This document shows, piece after piece, positions 24,501-37,689 of a DNA stretch of 64,000 nt; the stretch's first letter is position 1, and each line of letters starts with the position of its first letter. The position numbers were made by a program, and so were the translations under genes. This DNA is from Cristatella mucedo (taxonomy: Eukaryota; Bryozoa; Phylactolaemata; Cristatellidae), in assembly GCA_009760855.2 (NCBI GenBank), contig WPIO01000309.1:1-64000 (forward strand), given 5' to 3'. The notes under the pieces are model-generated. The model saw only the letters and a program-made list of their open reading frames with translations, did not search any database and was not told the origin of the DNA.

Positions 24501-25396
24501 TTGACGGGTTGATTTGAAGTATCCAGATATTGTGCGATCTGCTATAGACAAATACAAAATCAGCTATTCAAGTGTGAATGGCTTAATGCAAGGATCAGCA
24601 CTCTCCAGCAAGTCTTCACACGATATAACGAGTAGTATTGAGGTGTCCTACTATTCAGCGATTTGCTGCGAACTCAAGCTAAATGAGTTATTCAAGTGCG
24701 ATTGCCTAAACCAAGGAGCTGCATTATGGTGCAAACAACTGCATGCCCCGGCGGATTGCTTTAAAGTATCTAGATATTGTGCGATCTGCTGGGATATCCT
24801 GCAAGATAAGCTATTCAAGTGTGAATGGCTTAATGCAAATACCAGCACTCTGCCGCAAGTTATCACAAGCTCAGAGGATGAGTATCGAGGTGTGTTTATG
24901 TTCAGCGATCTTCTGCAAAATCAAGCAAAATGCGTTTTTCAAGTGCGATTGCCTAAAGCGAAGCTGAGCACTCTGCTGCCAGCTCCTGCAGGCTTCGAAG
25001 GGTGGATTTAAAGTATCTAGATATTGGTCAATCTCCTGCTATCTCATGTAAAATAGGTTATTTTGGTGAGAATGGCTTAATGCAAGGCACCACACTCACC
25101 AGCAAGTTATAACACGCCATAACGAGCAGTATTGAGGTGTCTTTACTTTCCGTGATCTTCTGAAAACTCATTCGAAATGTGTTTTTCAAGTACGATTGCC
25201 CTAAGCAAGGCGCAGCACTCTGCTGCCAGCTCATGCAAGCTTCGACGGGTGGATTTAAAGTCTCTAGATATTGTGCGATCTGCTGTAAACTCATGCAAAA
25301 TGAGTTATTCTAGTGTGAATGGCCTGATGCAAGGCACTGCACTCTGCAGCAAGTTATCACGCTCTATAACGAGCAGTATCGTGGTGTATTCATATT
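21574..25396 (+). repeat. Mixed-subfamily stretch of the satellite
   Basis: Only satellite units are present. From left to right are a CTGTTCCCCGATCAGCTGC unit (21.7 kb), a CTCTCGAGGGACTGC unit (22.27 kb), a GGCGGATTGG unit (22.5 kb), a CAAAGTAGGGTATTC unit (22.85 kb), then TTCGACGGGTGGATT and AAAGTAGCTAGATATTG units (23.5-24.3 kb). The pair 23.60-24.05 and 24.83-25.28 kb are near copies of each other, five units apart, and both resemble 12.25-12.75 kb. Confidence 0.75.
23145..23170 (+). repeat. Unit with a 10 bp junction deletion
   Basis: The usual CATGCTATAACGAGCAGTATCG is reduced to CATGCTGTATCACGG: the segment ATAACGAGCA is missing and the next bases are altered. One arm of the GTTAT/ATAAC dyad is lost. 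The shortened unit is not repeated elsewhere in the window as far as I could see. Confidence 0.75.
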
Positions 25397-27800
25397 CTGC
25401 GATCTGCTGCAAACTCAAGCGAAATGAATTATTCAAGTGCGATTGCCTAAAGCAAGGCCTGCACTCTGCTCCGAGATACTTCATGCCTTGACGGGTTTAT
25501 TTAAAGTATCTAGATATTGTGTGATCTGCTGTGAAGTCATGCAAAATAAGCTATTAAAGTGTAAATGGCCTAATGCAAGGCACTGCACTCTGCAGCAAGT
25601 TATCACGCTCTATAACGAGCAGTATCGTGGTGTATTCATATTCTGCGATCTGCTGCAAACTCAAGCGAAATGAATTATTCAAGTGCGACTGCATATAGCA
25701 AGGCCTGCACTCTGCTCCGAGCTACTTCTTGCCTTTACTGGTTGATTTGAAGTATCTAGATATTGTGCGAACTGCTGTGAAGTCATACAAAATAAGCTAT
25801 TTAAGTGTGAATGGCCTAATGCTAGGCGCCCCACTCTGCAGCAAGTCATGACTCGCTATAAAGAGCAGTATCGAGGTGTCTTTATATTTAACGATTTGCT
25901 GCAAACTCAAGCAAATTGAGTTATTCTAGTGCAATTGCCTGAAGCAAGGTACTGCATTATGCTGCAAACTACTCCACGCTCTGGCGGGTTGATTTAAAGT
26001 ATCTCGATATTATGCGATCTGCTGTGAACTCATGCAAGATAAGCTATTCAAGTGTGAATGGCCTAATGCTAGGCGCCTCAATCTGCAGCAAGTTATCACA
26101 CGATATAACGAGCAGTATCCAGGTGTCTTTATATTTAGCGATCTGCAGCAAACTTAACCAAAATGTGTTACTCAGGTGCGATTGCCTAAAGCTAGGAGCT
26201 GCACTCAGCTTCAAGCTACCACACGCTTAGACGGGTTGATTTAAAGTATCTAGATATTGTGCGATCAGCTGCTATCTCATGCCTAGTAGGTTATTCAAGT
26301 GTGAATGGCCTAATGCTAGGCGCCTCACTCTACTGCAAGCTATCACACGATGTAACGAGAAGTATCGAGGTGTCTTAATATTCTGCGATCTGCTGCAAAC
26401 TCAAGCAAAATGAGTTCTTCAAGTGCGATTGCCTAAAGCAAGGAGCTGTATTATGGTGCAAACAACTGCATGCCCCGGCGGATTGCTTTAAAGTATCTAG
26501 ATATTGTGCGATCTGCTGGGATATCATGCAAGATAAGCTATTCAAGTGTGAATGGCGTAATGCTAGGCCCCTCACTCTGCAGCACGTCATCACACGATAT
26601 AACGAGCAGTATCGAGGTGTCTTTATATTCAGCGATCTGCTGCAAACTCAAGCGAAATGAATTATTCAAGTGCGATTGCCTAAAGCAAGGCCTGCAGTCT
26701 GCTCCGAGCTATTTCATGCCTTGACGGGTTGATTTAAAGTATCTGGGTATTGTGCGATCTGCTGTGAACTCATGCCAGATAAGCTATTCAAGTGTGAACG
26801 TCCTAATGCTAGGCGCTGCAATCTGTAGCAAGTTATCACACGATATAACGAGCAGCATCGAGTTGTCATTTTATTCAGCTATCTGCTGCAAACTCAAGCG
26901 AAATGAATTATTTAAGTGCGATTGCCTAAAGCAAGGCCTGCACTCTGCTCCGAGATACTTCATGCCTTGACGGGTTTATTTAAAGTATCTAGATTCTGTG
27001 CGATCTGCTGTGAAGTCATGCAAAATAAGCTATTCAAGTGTGAATGGCGTAATCCTAGGCCCCTCACTCCGCAGCACGTCATCACACGATATAACGAGCA
27101 GTATCGAGGTGTCTTTATATTCAGCGATCTGCTGCAAACTCAAGCGAAATGAATTATTCAAGTGCGATTGCCTAAAGCAAGGCCTGCAGTCTGCTCCGAG
27201 CTATTTCATGCCTTGACGGGTTGATTTGAAGTATCTAGATATTGTGCGATCTGCTGTGAACCCATAAAAAATGAGGTATTCAAGTGTGAATAACCTAATG
27301 CTAGGCGCCACACTCAGCAGCATGCTATCACGGCTATATAGAGCAGTATCGAGATGTCTTTATATTTAGCGATTTGCTGCAAACTCAAGCAAAATGAGTT
27401 ATTTAATTGCGATTGCCTCAAGCAAGGAGGTGCATTTTGGTGCAAACAACTGCATGCCCCAGCGGATTGGTTTAAAGTATCTAGATATTGTTTGATCTGC
27501 TATGATATCATGCAAGATAAGCTATTCAAGTGAAAATGGCCTAATGCTAGGCACCGCAATCTGCAGCAAGTTATCATACGATATAACGAGCAGTATCGAG
27601 GTGTCTTTATACTCAGCGAACTGCAGCAAACTTAACCGAAATGTGTTATTAAGGTGCGATTGCCTAAACCAAGTAGCTGGACTCTGCTGCAAGCTACAGC
27701 ACGCTTAGACGGGTTGATTTAAAGAATCTAGATATTGTGCGACCTGCTGCGATCTCATGCAAAGTAGGTTATTCAAGTGTGAATGGCCTAAGGCTAGGCG
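25397..27800 (+). repeat. Paralogue of the 5.70-7.61 kb block
   Basis: Aligned to 5,700-7,035 at 19,697 bp up to about 26,732, then interrupted by two extra units (26,718-27,210, bounded by near-identical CGAGCTATTTCATGCC sequences), then aligned again to 7,035-7,610. The breakpoint at 26.73 kb is also the left edge of the 10.3 kb duplication, so two independent comparisons place a junction there. Confidence 0.78.
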
Positions 27801-30800
27801 CCCAACTCTGCAGCAAGCTATCACACGATATAACGAGAAGTATCGAGGTGTCTTAATATTCTGCGATCTGCTGCAAAGTCAAGCAAAATGAGTTATTCAA
27901 GTGCGATTGCCTAAAGCAAGGAGCTGCATTATGGTGCAAACAACTGCATGCCCCAGCAGATTGCTATAAAGTATCTAGATATTGTGCGATCTGCTGGGAT
28001 ATCATGCAAGATAACCTATTCAAGTGTGAATGGCGTAATGCTAGGCCCCTCACTCTACAGCACGTCATCACACGATATAACGAGCAGTATCGAGGTGTCT
28101 TTATATTCAGCGATCTGCTGCAAACTCAAGCGAAATGAATTATTCAAGTGCGATTGCCTAAAGCAAGGCCTGCAGTCTGCTCCGAGCTACTTCATACCTT
28201 GACGGGTTGATTTGAAGTATCTAGATATTGTGCGACCTGCTGTGAACCCATAAAAAATAAGGTATTCAAGTGTGAATGGCCTAATGCTAGGCGCCACACT
28301 CAGCAGCAAGCAATCACGGCTATATAGAGCAGTATCGAGGTGTCTTTATATTTAGCGATTTGCTGCAAACTCAAGCAAAATGAGTTTTTTAATTGCGATT
28401 GCCTCAACCAAGGAGGTGCATTTTGGTGCAAACAACTGCATGCCCCGGCGGATTGGTTTAAAGTATCTAGATATTGTGCGATCTGCTGGGATATCATGCA
28501 AGATAAGCTATTCAAGTGTGAGTGGCCTAATGCTAGGCGCCGCAATCTGAAGCAAGTTATCACACGATATAACGAGCTGTATTGAGGTGTCTTTCTGTTC
28601 CCCGATCAGCTGCAAACTTAACCGAAATGAGTTATTCATGTGCGATTGCTTAAACCTAGGAGCTGCACTCTGCTGCAAGCTACCACACGCTGTGACGGGT
28701 CGATTTAAAGTATCTAGATATTGTGCGATCTGCTGCGATCTCATCCAAAGTATGTTATTCAAGTGTGAATGGCCTAATGGTAGGCGCCCCACTCTGCAGC
28801 AAGCTATCGCACGCTATAACGAGCAGTATGGTGGTGTCTTTATATTCAGCGATCTGCTGCAAACTGAAGCGAAATGAGTTATTCAAGTGCGATTGCCTAA
28901 CGCAAGGCCTGCACTCCTCTCCGAGCGACTGCATGACTTGACGGGTTGATTTAAAGTATCTAGATATTGTGCAATCTGCTGCGATCTCATGCAAAGTAGG
29001 TTAGTCAAGTGTGAATGGCCTAATGCTAGGCGCCTCACTCTGCAGCAAGCTATCGCACGCTATAACGAGCAGTATCGAGGTGTCTTTATATTCAGCGATC
29101 TGCTGCAAACTCAAGCAAAATGAGTTATTCAAGTGCGATTGCCTGAAGTAAGGCGCTGCATTATGCTGCCAACTACTGCACACACTGGCGGGTTGATTTA
29201 AAGTATCTAGATATTGTGCGATCTGCTGTAGACAAATGCAAAATCAGCTATTCAAGTGTGAATGGCTTAATGCAAGGATCAGCACTCTCCAGCAAGTCTT
29301 CACACGATATAACGAGTTGTATCGAGGTGTCCTAATATTCAGCGATCTGCTGCGAACTCAAGCGAAATGAGTTATTCAAGTGCAATTGCCTAAAGCAAGG
29401 AGCTGCACTCTGAGGCAAGCTGCTGCATGCACTGACTGGTTGATTTAAAGTATCTAGATATTGTGTGATCTGCTGCGATCTCATGCAAAATAGGTTATTC
29501 AAGTTTTAATGGCCTAATGCTAGGCAACGCACTATGCTGCAAGTTATCACATGCTATAACGTGTAGTAGCAAGGTGTCTTTACATTACGCGATCTGCTGC
29601 AAACTTAAGCGAAATGACTTATTCAAGTGCGATTGCCTTAAGTAAGGCCAGCACTCTGCTCCGGGCTACTACATGCCTTGACGGGTTGATTTAAATTAGC
29701 TAGATATTGTGCGAGCTGCTGTAAACTCTTGCAAGATAAGCTATTCAAGTGTAAATGGCCTATATCAAGGAGCCGCACTCTGTAGCAAGTTATCACGCTC
29801 TACAACGAGCAGTATCGTGGTGTCTTAATATTCTGCGATCTGCTGCAAACTCAGGCGAAATGAGTTATTTAAGTGCGATCGCCTAAACCAAGGAGCTGCA
29901 CTCTGCTGCAAGCTACCGCACGCTGAGACAGGTTCATTTAAAGTATCTAGATATTGTACGATCTGCAGTGAACTCATGCAAAATAAGCTATTCAAGTGTG
30001 ATTGGCCTAATACAAGGCGCAGCACTCTGCAGCAAGTTATCACACGCTATAAAGAGCAGTATCGAGGTGTCTTTATATTTAGCGATTTGCTGCAAACTCA
30101 AGCAAAATGAGTTATTCAAGTGCGATTGCCTGAAGCAAGGAGCTGCATTATGGTGCAAACAACTGCATGCCCCGGCGGATTGGTTTAAAGTATCTACATA
30201 TTGTGCGATTTGCTGGGATATCATTCAAGATAAGCTATTCAAGTGTGAATGGCTTAATGCAAGTATCTGCACTCTGCAGCCAGTCATCACACGATATTAT
30301 GAGTAGTATTGAGGTGTCCTAATATTCAGCGATCTGCTGCGAACCTAAGGGAAATGAGTTATTCAAGTGCGATTGCATAAAGCAAGGCCTGCACTCTACT
30401 CCAAGCTACTTCATGCCTTGACGGGTTTATTTAAAGTATCTAGATATTGTGCAATCTGCTGTGAAGTCATGCAAAATAAGCTATGCACGTGTGAATCGCC
30501 TAATGAAAGGAGCCGCAATCTGCAGCAAGTTATCACACGATATAACGAGCAGTATCGAGGTGTCTTTATATTCCGCGATCAGCTGCAAACTTAACCGAAA
30601 TGAGTTATTTATGTGCGATTGCCTAAAGCAATACCTGCACTCCTCTCGAGGGACTGCATGACTTGACGGGTTGATTTAAAGTATCTAGATAATGTGCGAT
30701 GTGCTGTGAAGTCATGCAAAATAAGCTATTCACGTGTGAATAGCCTAATGCAAGGCGCCGCAATCTGAAGCAAGCCATCACGGCTATAAAGAGCAGTATC

Positions 30801-33800
30801 GAGGTATCTTTATATTCAGCGATCTGCTGCAAACTCAAGCGAAATAAATTATTCAAGTGCGATTGCCTAAAGCAAGGCCTGCAGTCTGCTCCGAGCTACT
30901 TCATGCCTTAACGGGTTGATTTGAAGTATCTAGATATTGTGCGATAGGCTGTGAACTCATGCAAAATAAGGTACTCAAGTGTGAATGGCTTAATGCAAAG
31001 CACAGCACTCTGCCGCAAGTTATCACAAGCTATGAGTATGAGTATCGAGGTGTGTTTATGTTCCGCGATCTTCTGCAAAATCAAGCAAAATGCGTTTTTC
31101 AAGTGCGATTGCCTAAAGCAAAGCTGAGCACTCTGCTGCCAGCTCCCGCAGGCTTCGAAGGGTGGATTTAAAGTATCTAGATAATGGGCAATCTCCTGCT
31201 ATCTCATGTAAAATAGGTTATTTAAGTGAGAATGGCTTAATGCAAGGCACCACAGTCACCAGCAAGTTATAACACGCCATAACGAGCAGTATTGAGGTGT
31301 CTTTACATTCCGTGACCTTCTGAAAACTCATTCGAAATGTGTTTTTCATGTACGATTGCCCTAAGCAAGGCGCAGCACTCTGCTGCCAGCTCATGCAAGC
31401 TTCGACGGGTGTATTTAAAGTCTCTAGATATTGTGCGATCTGCTGTAAACTCATGCAAAATAAGTTATTCAAGTGTGAATGGATTAATGCAAGGCACCGC
31501 ACTCTGCAGCAAGTTATCACACGGAATGAGGTGCAGTATCGAGGTATCTTTACGTTCTGCGATATGCTGCAAAATCAAGCAAAGTTCGTTATTCAAGTGT
31601 GATTGCCTAAACCATGGTGCAGCACTCTGCTGCTAGCTCCTGCATGCTTCGACGGTTGGATTTAAAGTAGCTAGATATTGTGCAATCTTCTGTGAACTCA
31701 TGCAAAAGAAGCTATTCAAGTGTTAATGGCATAATGCAAAGCGCAGAACTCTGCAGCAACTTATTACAGGCTATTACGAGCTCTATTGAGGTGTCTTCAT
31801 ATTCAGAGATCTGCTGCAAATGCAAGCGGAATTAGTTATCAAATTGCGATTGCCTAAAGCAAGGAGCTGCACTCTGCTGCAAGCGACTGCACGCTCTGAC
31901 GGGTCGATTGAAAGTATCTAGATATTCCGCCATCTGCTGTGAAGTCATGCAAAATAAGCTAATCAAGTGTGAATGGCCGTATGCAAGGCGCCGCAATCTG
32001 AAGCAAGCCATCACGGCTATTAAGAGCAGTATCGAAATGTCAGTATATTTACCGATTTGCAGCAAACTCAAGCAAAATGAGTTATTCAATTGCGATTGCC
32101 TAAAGCAAGGAGGTGAATTTTGGTGCAAACAACAGCATGCCCCGGCGGATTGGTTTATAGTATCCAGATATGGTGCGATCTGCTGGGTTATCATGCAAGA
32201 TAAGCTATTCAAGTGTGAATGGCCTTATGCAAGGCGCCGCAATCTGCAGCAAGTTATCACACGATATAACGAGCTGAATCAAGGTGTCTTTCTGTTCCCC
32301 GATCAGCTGCAAACTTAACCGAAAAGAGTTATTCATGTGCGATTGCTTAAACCAAGGAGCTGCACTCTGCTGCAAGCTACCACACGCTGAGACAGGTCGA
32401 TTTAAAGTATCTAGATATTGTGCGATCTGCTGCGATCTCATCCAAAGTATGTTATTCAAGTGTGAATGGCCTAATGGTAGGCACCCTACTCTGCAGCAAG
32501 CTATCGCACGCAATAACGAGCAGTATCGAGATGTCTTTATATTCCACGATCAGCTGCAAACTCAACCGAAATGATTTATTCAAGTGCGATTGCCTGAAGC
32601 AAGGAGCTGCATTATGCTGCAAGCTACTGCACGCTCTGGTGGGTTGATTTAAAGTACCTAGATATTGTGTGATCTGCTGCGATCTCATGCAAGATAAGCT
32701 ATTCAAGTGTGAATGGCTTAATGCAAGGCGCCTCACACAGCAGCAAGTTATCACACGCGATAACGAGCAGTATCAAGGTGTCTTAATATGCTGCGATCTG
32801 CTGCAAACTCAAGCGAAATGAGTTATTCAAGTGCGATTGCCTAAAGCAAGGCCTGCACTAATCTCCGATCGACTGCGTGACTTGACGGGTTGATTTAAAG
32901 TATCTAGAAATAGTGCGATCGGCTATGAAGTCATGCAAAATAAACTATTCAAGTGTGAATGGCCTAATGCAAGGCTCCACAATCTGCAGCAAGTTATCAC
33001 ACGATATAACGAGCAGTATCGAGGTGTCTTAATATGCTGCGATCTGCTGCAAACTTAAGCGAAATGAGTTATTCAAGTGTGATTGCCTAAAGCAAGGCCT
33101 GCACTAATCTCCGGGCGACTGCATGACTTGACGGGTTGATTTAAAGTATCTAGATATAGTGCGATCTGCTGAGAAGTCATGCAAGATAAGCTATTCAAGT
33201 GTAAATGGCGTAATGCTAGGCCCCTCACTCCGCAGCACGTCATCACACGATATAACGAGCAGTATTGAGGTGTCTTTATATTCAGCGATCTGCTGCAAAC
33301 TCAAGCGAAATGAATTATTCAAGTGCGACTGCCTAAAGGAAGGCCTGCAGTCTGCTCCGAGCTACTACATGCCTTGACGGGTTGATTTGAACTATCTAGA
33401 TATTGTGCGATTTGCTGTGAACCCATAAAAAATAAGGTATTCAAGTGTGAATGGCCTAATGCTAGGCGCCACACTCAGCAGCGAGCTATCACGGCTATAT
33501 AGAGCAGTATCGAGGTGTCTTTATATTTAGCGATTTACTGCAAACTCAAGCAAAATGAGTTATTTAATTGCGATTGCCTCAAGCAAGGAGGTGCATTTTG
33601 GTGCAAACAACTGCATGCCCCAGCGGATTGGTTTAAAGTATCTAGATATTGTGCGATCTGCTGGGATATCATGCAAGATAAGCTAGGTAAGTGTGAATGG
33701 CCTAATGCTAGGCGCCGCAATCTGCAGCAAGTTATCACAAGATATAACGAGCAGTATCGAGGTGTCTTTATATTCAGCGATCTGCTGCAAACTCAAGCGA

Positions 33801-36800
33801 ATTGAATTATTCAAGTGCGATTGCCTAAAGCAAGGCCTGCACTCTGCTCCGAGCTACTTCATGCCTTGACGGGTCTATTTGAAGTATCTAGATATTGTGC
33901 GATCTTCTGTGAACTCATGCAAAATGGGATATTCAAGTGTGAATGGGTGAATGCAAGGCACCGCACTCTGCAGCAAGTTATCACACGGAATAAGGTGCAG
34001 TATCGAGGTATCTTTATGTTCTGCGATATGCTGCAAAATCAAGCAAAGTTCGTTATTCAAGTGTGATTTTCTAAACCAAGGTGCAGCACTCTGCTGCTAG
34101 CTCCTGCATGCTTCGACGGTTGGATTTAAAGTAGCTAGATATTGTGCGATCTGCTGTGAACTCATGCAAAGAAGCTATTCAAGTGTGAATGGCTTAATGC
34201 AAAGCTCAGAACTCTGGAGCAACTTATTACAGGCTATTACGAGCTCTATTGAGGTGTCTTCATATTCAGAGATCTGCTGCAAACGCAAGCAGAATGAGTT
34301 ATAAAATTGCGATTGCCTAAAGCAAGGAGCTGCACTCTGCTCCAAGCTACTGCCCGCTCTGACGGGTCGATTGAAAGTATCTAGATATTGTGCGATCTGC
34401 TGTGAACTCATGCAAAATAAGCTAATCGAGTGTGAATGGCCTTATGCAAGAAGCCGCAATCTGCAGCAAGTTATTACACGATATAACGAGCTCTATCGAG
34501 GTGACTTTCTGTTCCGCGATCAGCTGCAAACTTAACCGAAATGAGTAATTCATTTGCGATTGCTTAAACCAAGGAGCTGCACTCTGCTGCAAGCCACCTC
34601 ACACTTAGACGGGTCGATTGAAAGTATCTAGATATTGTGCGATCTGCTGCGATCTAATCCAAAGTAGGTTATTCAAGTGTGAATGGCCTAATGCTAGGCG
34701 CCTCACTCTGCAGCAAGCTATAACACGATATAACGAGAAGTATCGAGGTGTCTTAATATTCTGCGATCTGCTGCAAACTCAAGCAAAATGAGTTATTCAA
34801 GTGCGATTGCCTAAAGCAAGGAGCTGCATTATCGTGCAAACAAATGCATGCCCCGGCGGATTGCTTTAAAGTATCTAGATATTGTGCGATCTGCTGGGAT
34901 ATCATGCAAGATAAGCTATTCAAGTGTGAATGGCGTAATGCTAGGCCCCTCACTCCGCAGCAGGTCATCACACGATATAACGAGCAGTATCGAGGTGTCT
35001 TTATATTCAGCGATCTGCTGCAAACTCAAGCGAAATGAATTATTCAAGTGCGATTGCCTAAAGCAAGGCCTGCAGTCTGCTCCGAGCTACTTCATGCCTT
35101 GACGGGTTGATTTCAAGTATCTAGATATTGTGCGATCTGCTGAGAACCCATAAAAAATAAGATATTCAAGTGTGAATTGCCTAATGCTAGGCGCCACACT
35201 TAGCAGCAAGCTATCACGGCTATATAGAGCAGTATCGAGGTGTCTTTATATTTAGCGATTTGCTGCAAACTCAAGCAAAATGAGTTATTTAATTGCGATT
35301 GCCTCAAGCAAGGAGGTGCATTTTGGTGCAAACAACTGCATGCCCCGGCGGATTGGTTTAAAGTATCTAGATATTGTGCGATCTGCTGGGATATCATGCA
35401 AGATTAGCTAGGTAAGTGTGAATGGCCTAATGCTAGGCGCCGCAATCTGCAGCAAGTTATCACAAAATATAAAGAGCTGTATCGAGGTGTCTTTATACTC
35501 AGCAAACTGCAGCAAACTTAACCGAAATGTGTTATTCAGGTGCGATTGCCTAAACCAAGTAGCTGGACTCTGCTGCAAGCTACAGCACGCTTAGACGGGT
35601 TGATTTAAAAAATCTAGATATTGTGCGATCTGCTGTGAAGTCATGCAAAATAAGCTATTCAAGTGTGAATGACCTAATGCAAGGCTCCACAACCTGCAGC
35701 AAGTTATCACACGATAAAACAAGCAGTATCGAGGTGTCTTTATATTCAGCGATCTGCTGCAAACTCAAGCGAATTGAATTATTCAAGTGCGATTGCCTAG
35801 AGCAAGGCCTGCACTCTGCTCTGAGCTACTTCATGCCTTGACGGGTTGATTTGAAGTATCTAGATATTGTGCGATCTGCTGTGAATTCATGCAAAATAAG
35901 GTACTCAAGTGTGAATGGCTTAATGCAAAGCACTGCACTCTGCCGCAAGTTATCACAAGCTATAAGGATGAGTATCGAGGTGTGTTTATGTTCCGCGATC
36001 TGTTGAAAAATTAAGCAAAAATCGTTTTTCAAGTGCGATTGCCTAAAGCAAAGCTGAGCATTCCGCTGCCAGCTCCTGCACGCTTTGACGGGTGGATTTA
36101 AAGTATCTAGATATTGGGCAATCTCCATCTATCTCGTGCAAAATAGGTTATTCAAGTGTGAATAACTTAATGCAAGGCACTACACTCCACAGCAAGTAAT
36201 CACACGCCATAACGAGCAGTAATGAGGTGTCTTTACATTCCGCGATCTTCTGCAAACTCAACCGAAATGAGTTATTCAAGTGCGATTGCCTGAAGCAAGG
36301 TGCTGCATTATGCTGCAAACTACTGCACACACTGGCGGGTTGATTTAAAGTATCTAGATATTGTGCGATCTGCTGTAAACTCATGCAAAATAAGTTATTC
36401 AATTGTAAATGGCTTAATGCAAGGCACCGCACTCTGCAGCAAGTTATCACCCGGAATGAGGTGCAGTATCGAGGTATCTTTATGTTCTGCGATACTGCAA
36501 AATCAAGCAAATTTCGTTATTCAAGTGTGATTTCCTAAACCAAGGTGCAGCACTCTGCTGCTAGCTCCTGCATGCTTCGACTTTTGGATTTAAAGTAGCT
36601 AGATATTGTGCGATCTGCTGTGAAGTCATGCAAAGAAGCTATTCAAGTGTGAATGGCTTAATGCAAAGCTCAGAACTCTGCAGCAACTTATTACAGGCTA
36701 TTACGAGCTACATGGAGGTGTCTTCATATTCAGAGATCTGCTGCAAACGCAAGCGGAATGAGTTATCAAATTGCGATTGCCTAAAGCAAGGAGCTGCACT

Positions 36801-37038
36801 CTGCTGCAAGCTACTGCACGCTCTGACGGGTCGATTGAAAGTATCTAGACATTGTGAGATCTGCTGTGAAGTCATGCAAAATAAGCTAATCAAGTGTGAA
36901 TGGCCTTATGCAAGGCGCCGCAATCTGAAGCAAGTCATCACGGCTATAAAGAGCAGTATCGAGGTGTCTTTATATTTACCGATTTGCTGCAAACTCAAGC
37001 AAAATGAGTTATTCAATTGCGATTGCCTAAAGCAAGGA
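26730..37038 (+). repeat. Large higher-order block, copy 1 (~10.3 kb)
   Basis: This block of about 42 units recurs at 39,788-50,100. Landmark offsets are 13,058 bp at 26.75-28.2 kb, 13,057 at 28.5-29.2 kb, 13,059 at 30-36.3 kb and 13,061 beyond 36.5 kb. The steps are explained by single small indels (a 2 bp gain near 42,950 in copy 2 and a 2 bp loss near 36,490 in copy 1). In a 240 bp test stretch (30,361-30,600) I count four substitutions; other stretches differ less. The left edge lies at the rare GTATCTGGGTATTG variant, the right edge at AAGCAAGGAGCTGCACTTCG where copy 2 switches subtype. Confidence 0.9.
36091..36390 (+). repeat. Unit repeated five units downstream (37,320-37,610)
   Basis: The rare CAATCTCCA.CTATCTCGTGC and CACTACACTCCACAGC variants recur at about 37,320, offset about 1,229 bp. 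Between them, the adjacent units at 36.83-36.97 and 37.08-37.22 kb are near copies of each other (GGGTCGATTGAAAGTATC, TTGTGAGATCTGCTG), a single-unit tandem duplication. Confidence 0.7.
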
Positions 37039-37689
37039 GCTGCACTTCGCTGCAAGCTACTGCACGCTCTGACGGGTCGATTGAAAGTATCTAGATATTG
37101 TGAGATCTGCTGTGAAGTCATGCAAAATAAGCTAATCAGGTGTGAATGGCCTTATGCAAGGCGCCCCAATCTGAAGCAAGCCATCACGGCTATAAAGAGC
37201 AGTATCGAGGTGTCTTTATATTTAGCGATTTGCTGCAAACTCAAGCGAAATGAGTTTTTCAAGTGCGATTGCCTAAAGCAAAGCTGAGCACTCCCCTGCC
37301 AGCTCCTGCACGCTTTGACGGGTGGATTTAAAGTATCTAGATATTGGGCAATCTCCAGCTATCTCGTGCAAAATAGGTTATTCAAGTGTGAATAACTTAA
37401 TGCAAGGCACTACACTCCACAGCAAGTCATCACACGCCATAACGAGCAGTATTGAGGTGTCTTTACATTCCGCGATCTTCTGCAAACTCAACCGAAATGA
37501 GTTATTCAAGTGCGATTGCCTGAAGCAAGGTGCTGCATTATGCTGCAAACTACTGCACACACTGGCGGGTTGATTTAAAGTATCTAGACATTGTGAGATC
37601 TGCTGTGAAGTCATGCAAAATAAGCTAATCAAGTGTGAATGGCCTTATGCAAGGCGCCGCAATCTGAAGCAAGCCATCACTGCTATAAA

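Noticed and set aside
36628-37287. A 219-codon open frame, the longest in the window, and other frames of 120-175 codons (5,083; 10,852; 24,514; 21,095).
   Set aside because: They are runs of the satellite unit lacking its usual stop. The peptide simply repeats with the unit, has no start context or domain, and equivalent frames exist on the other strand.
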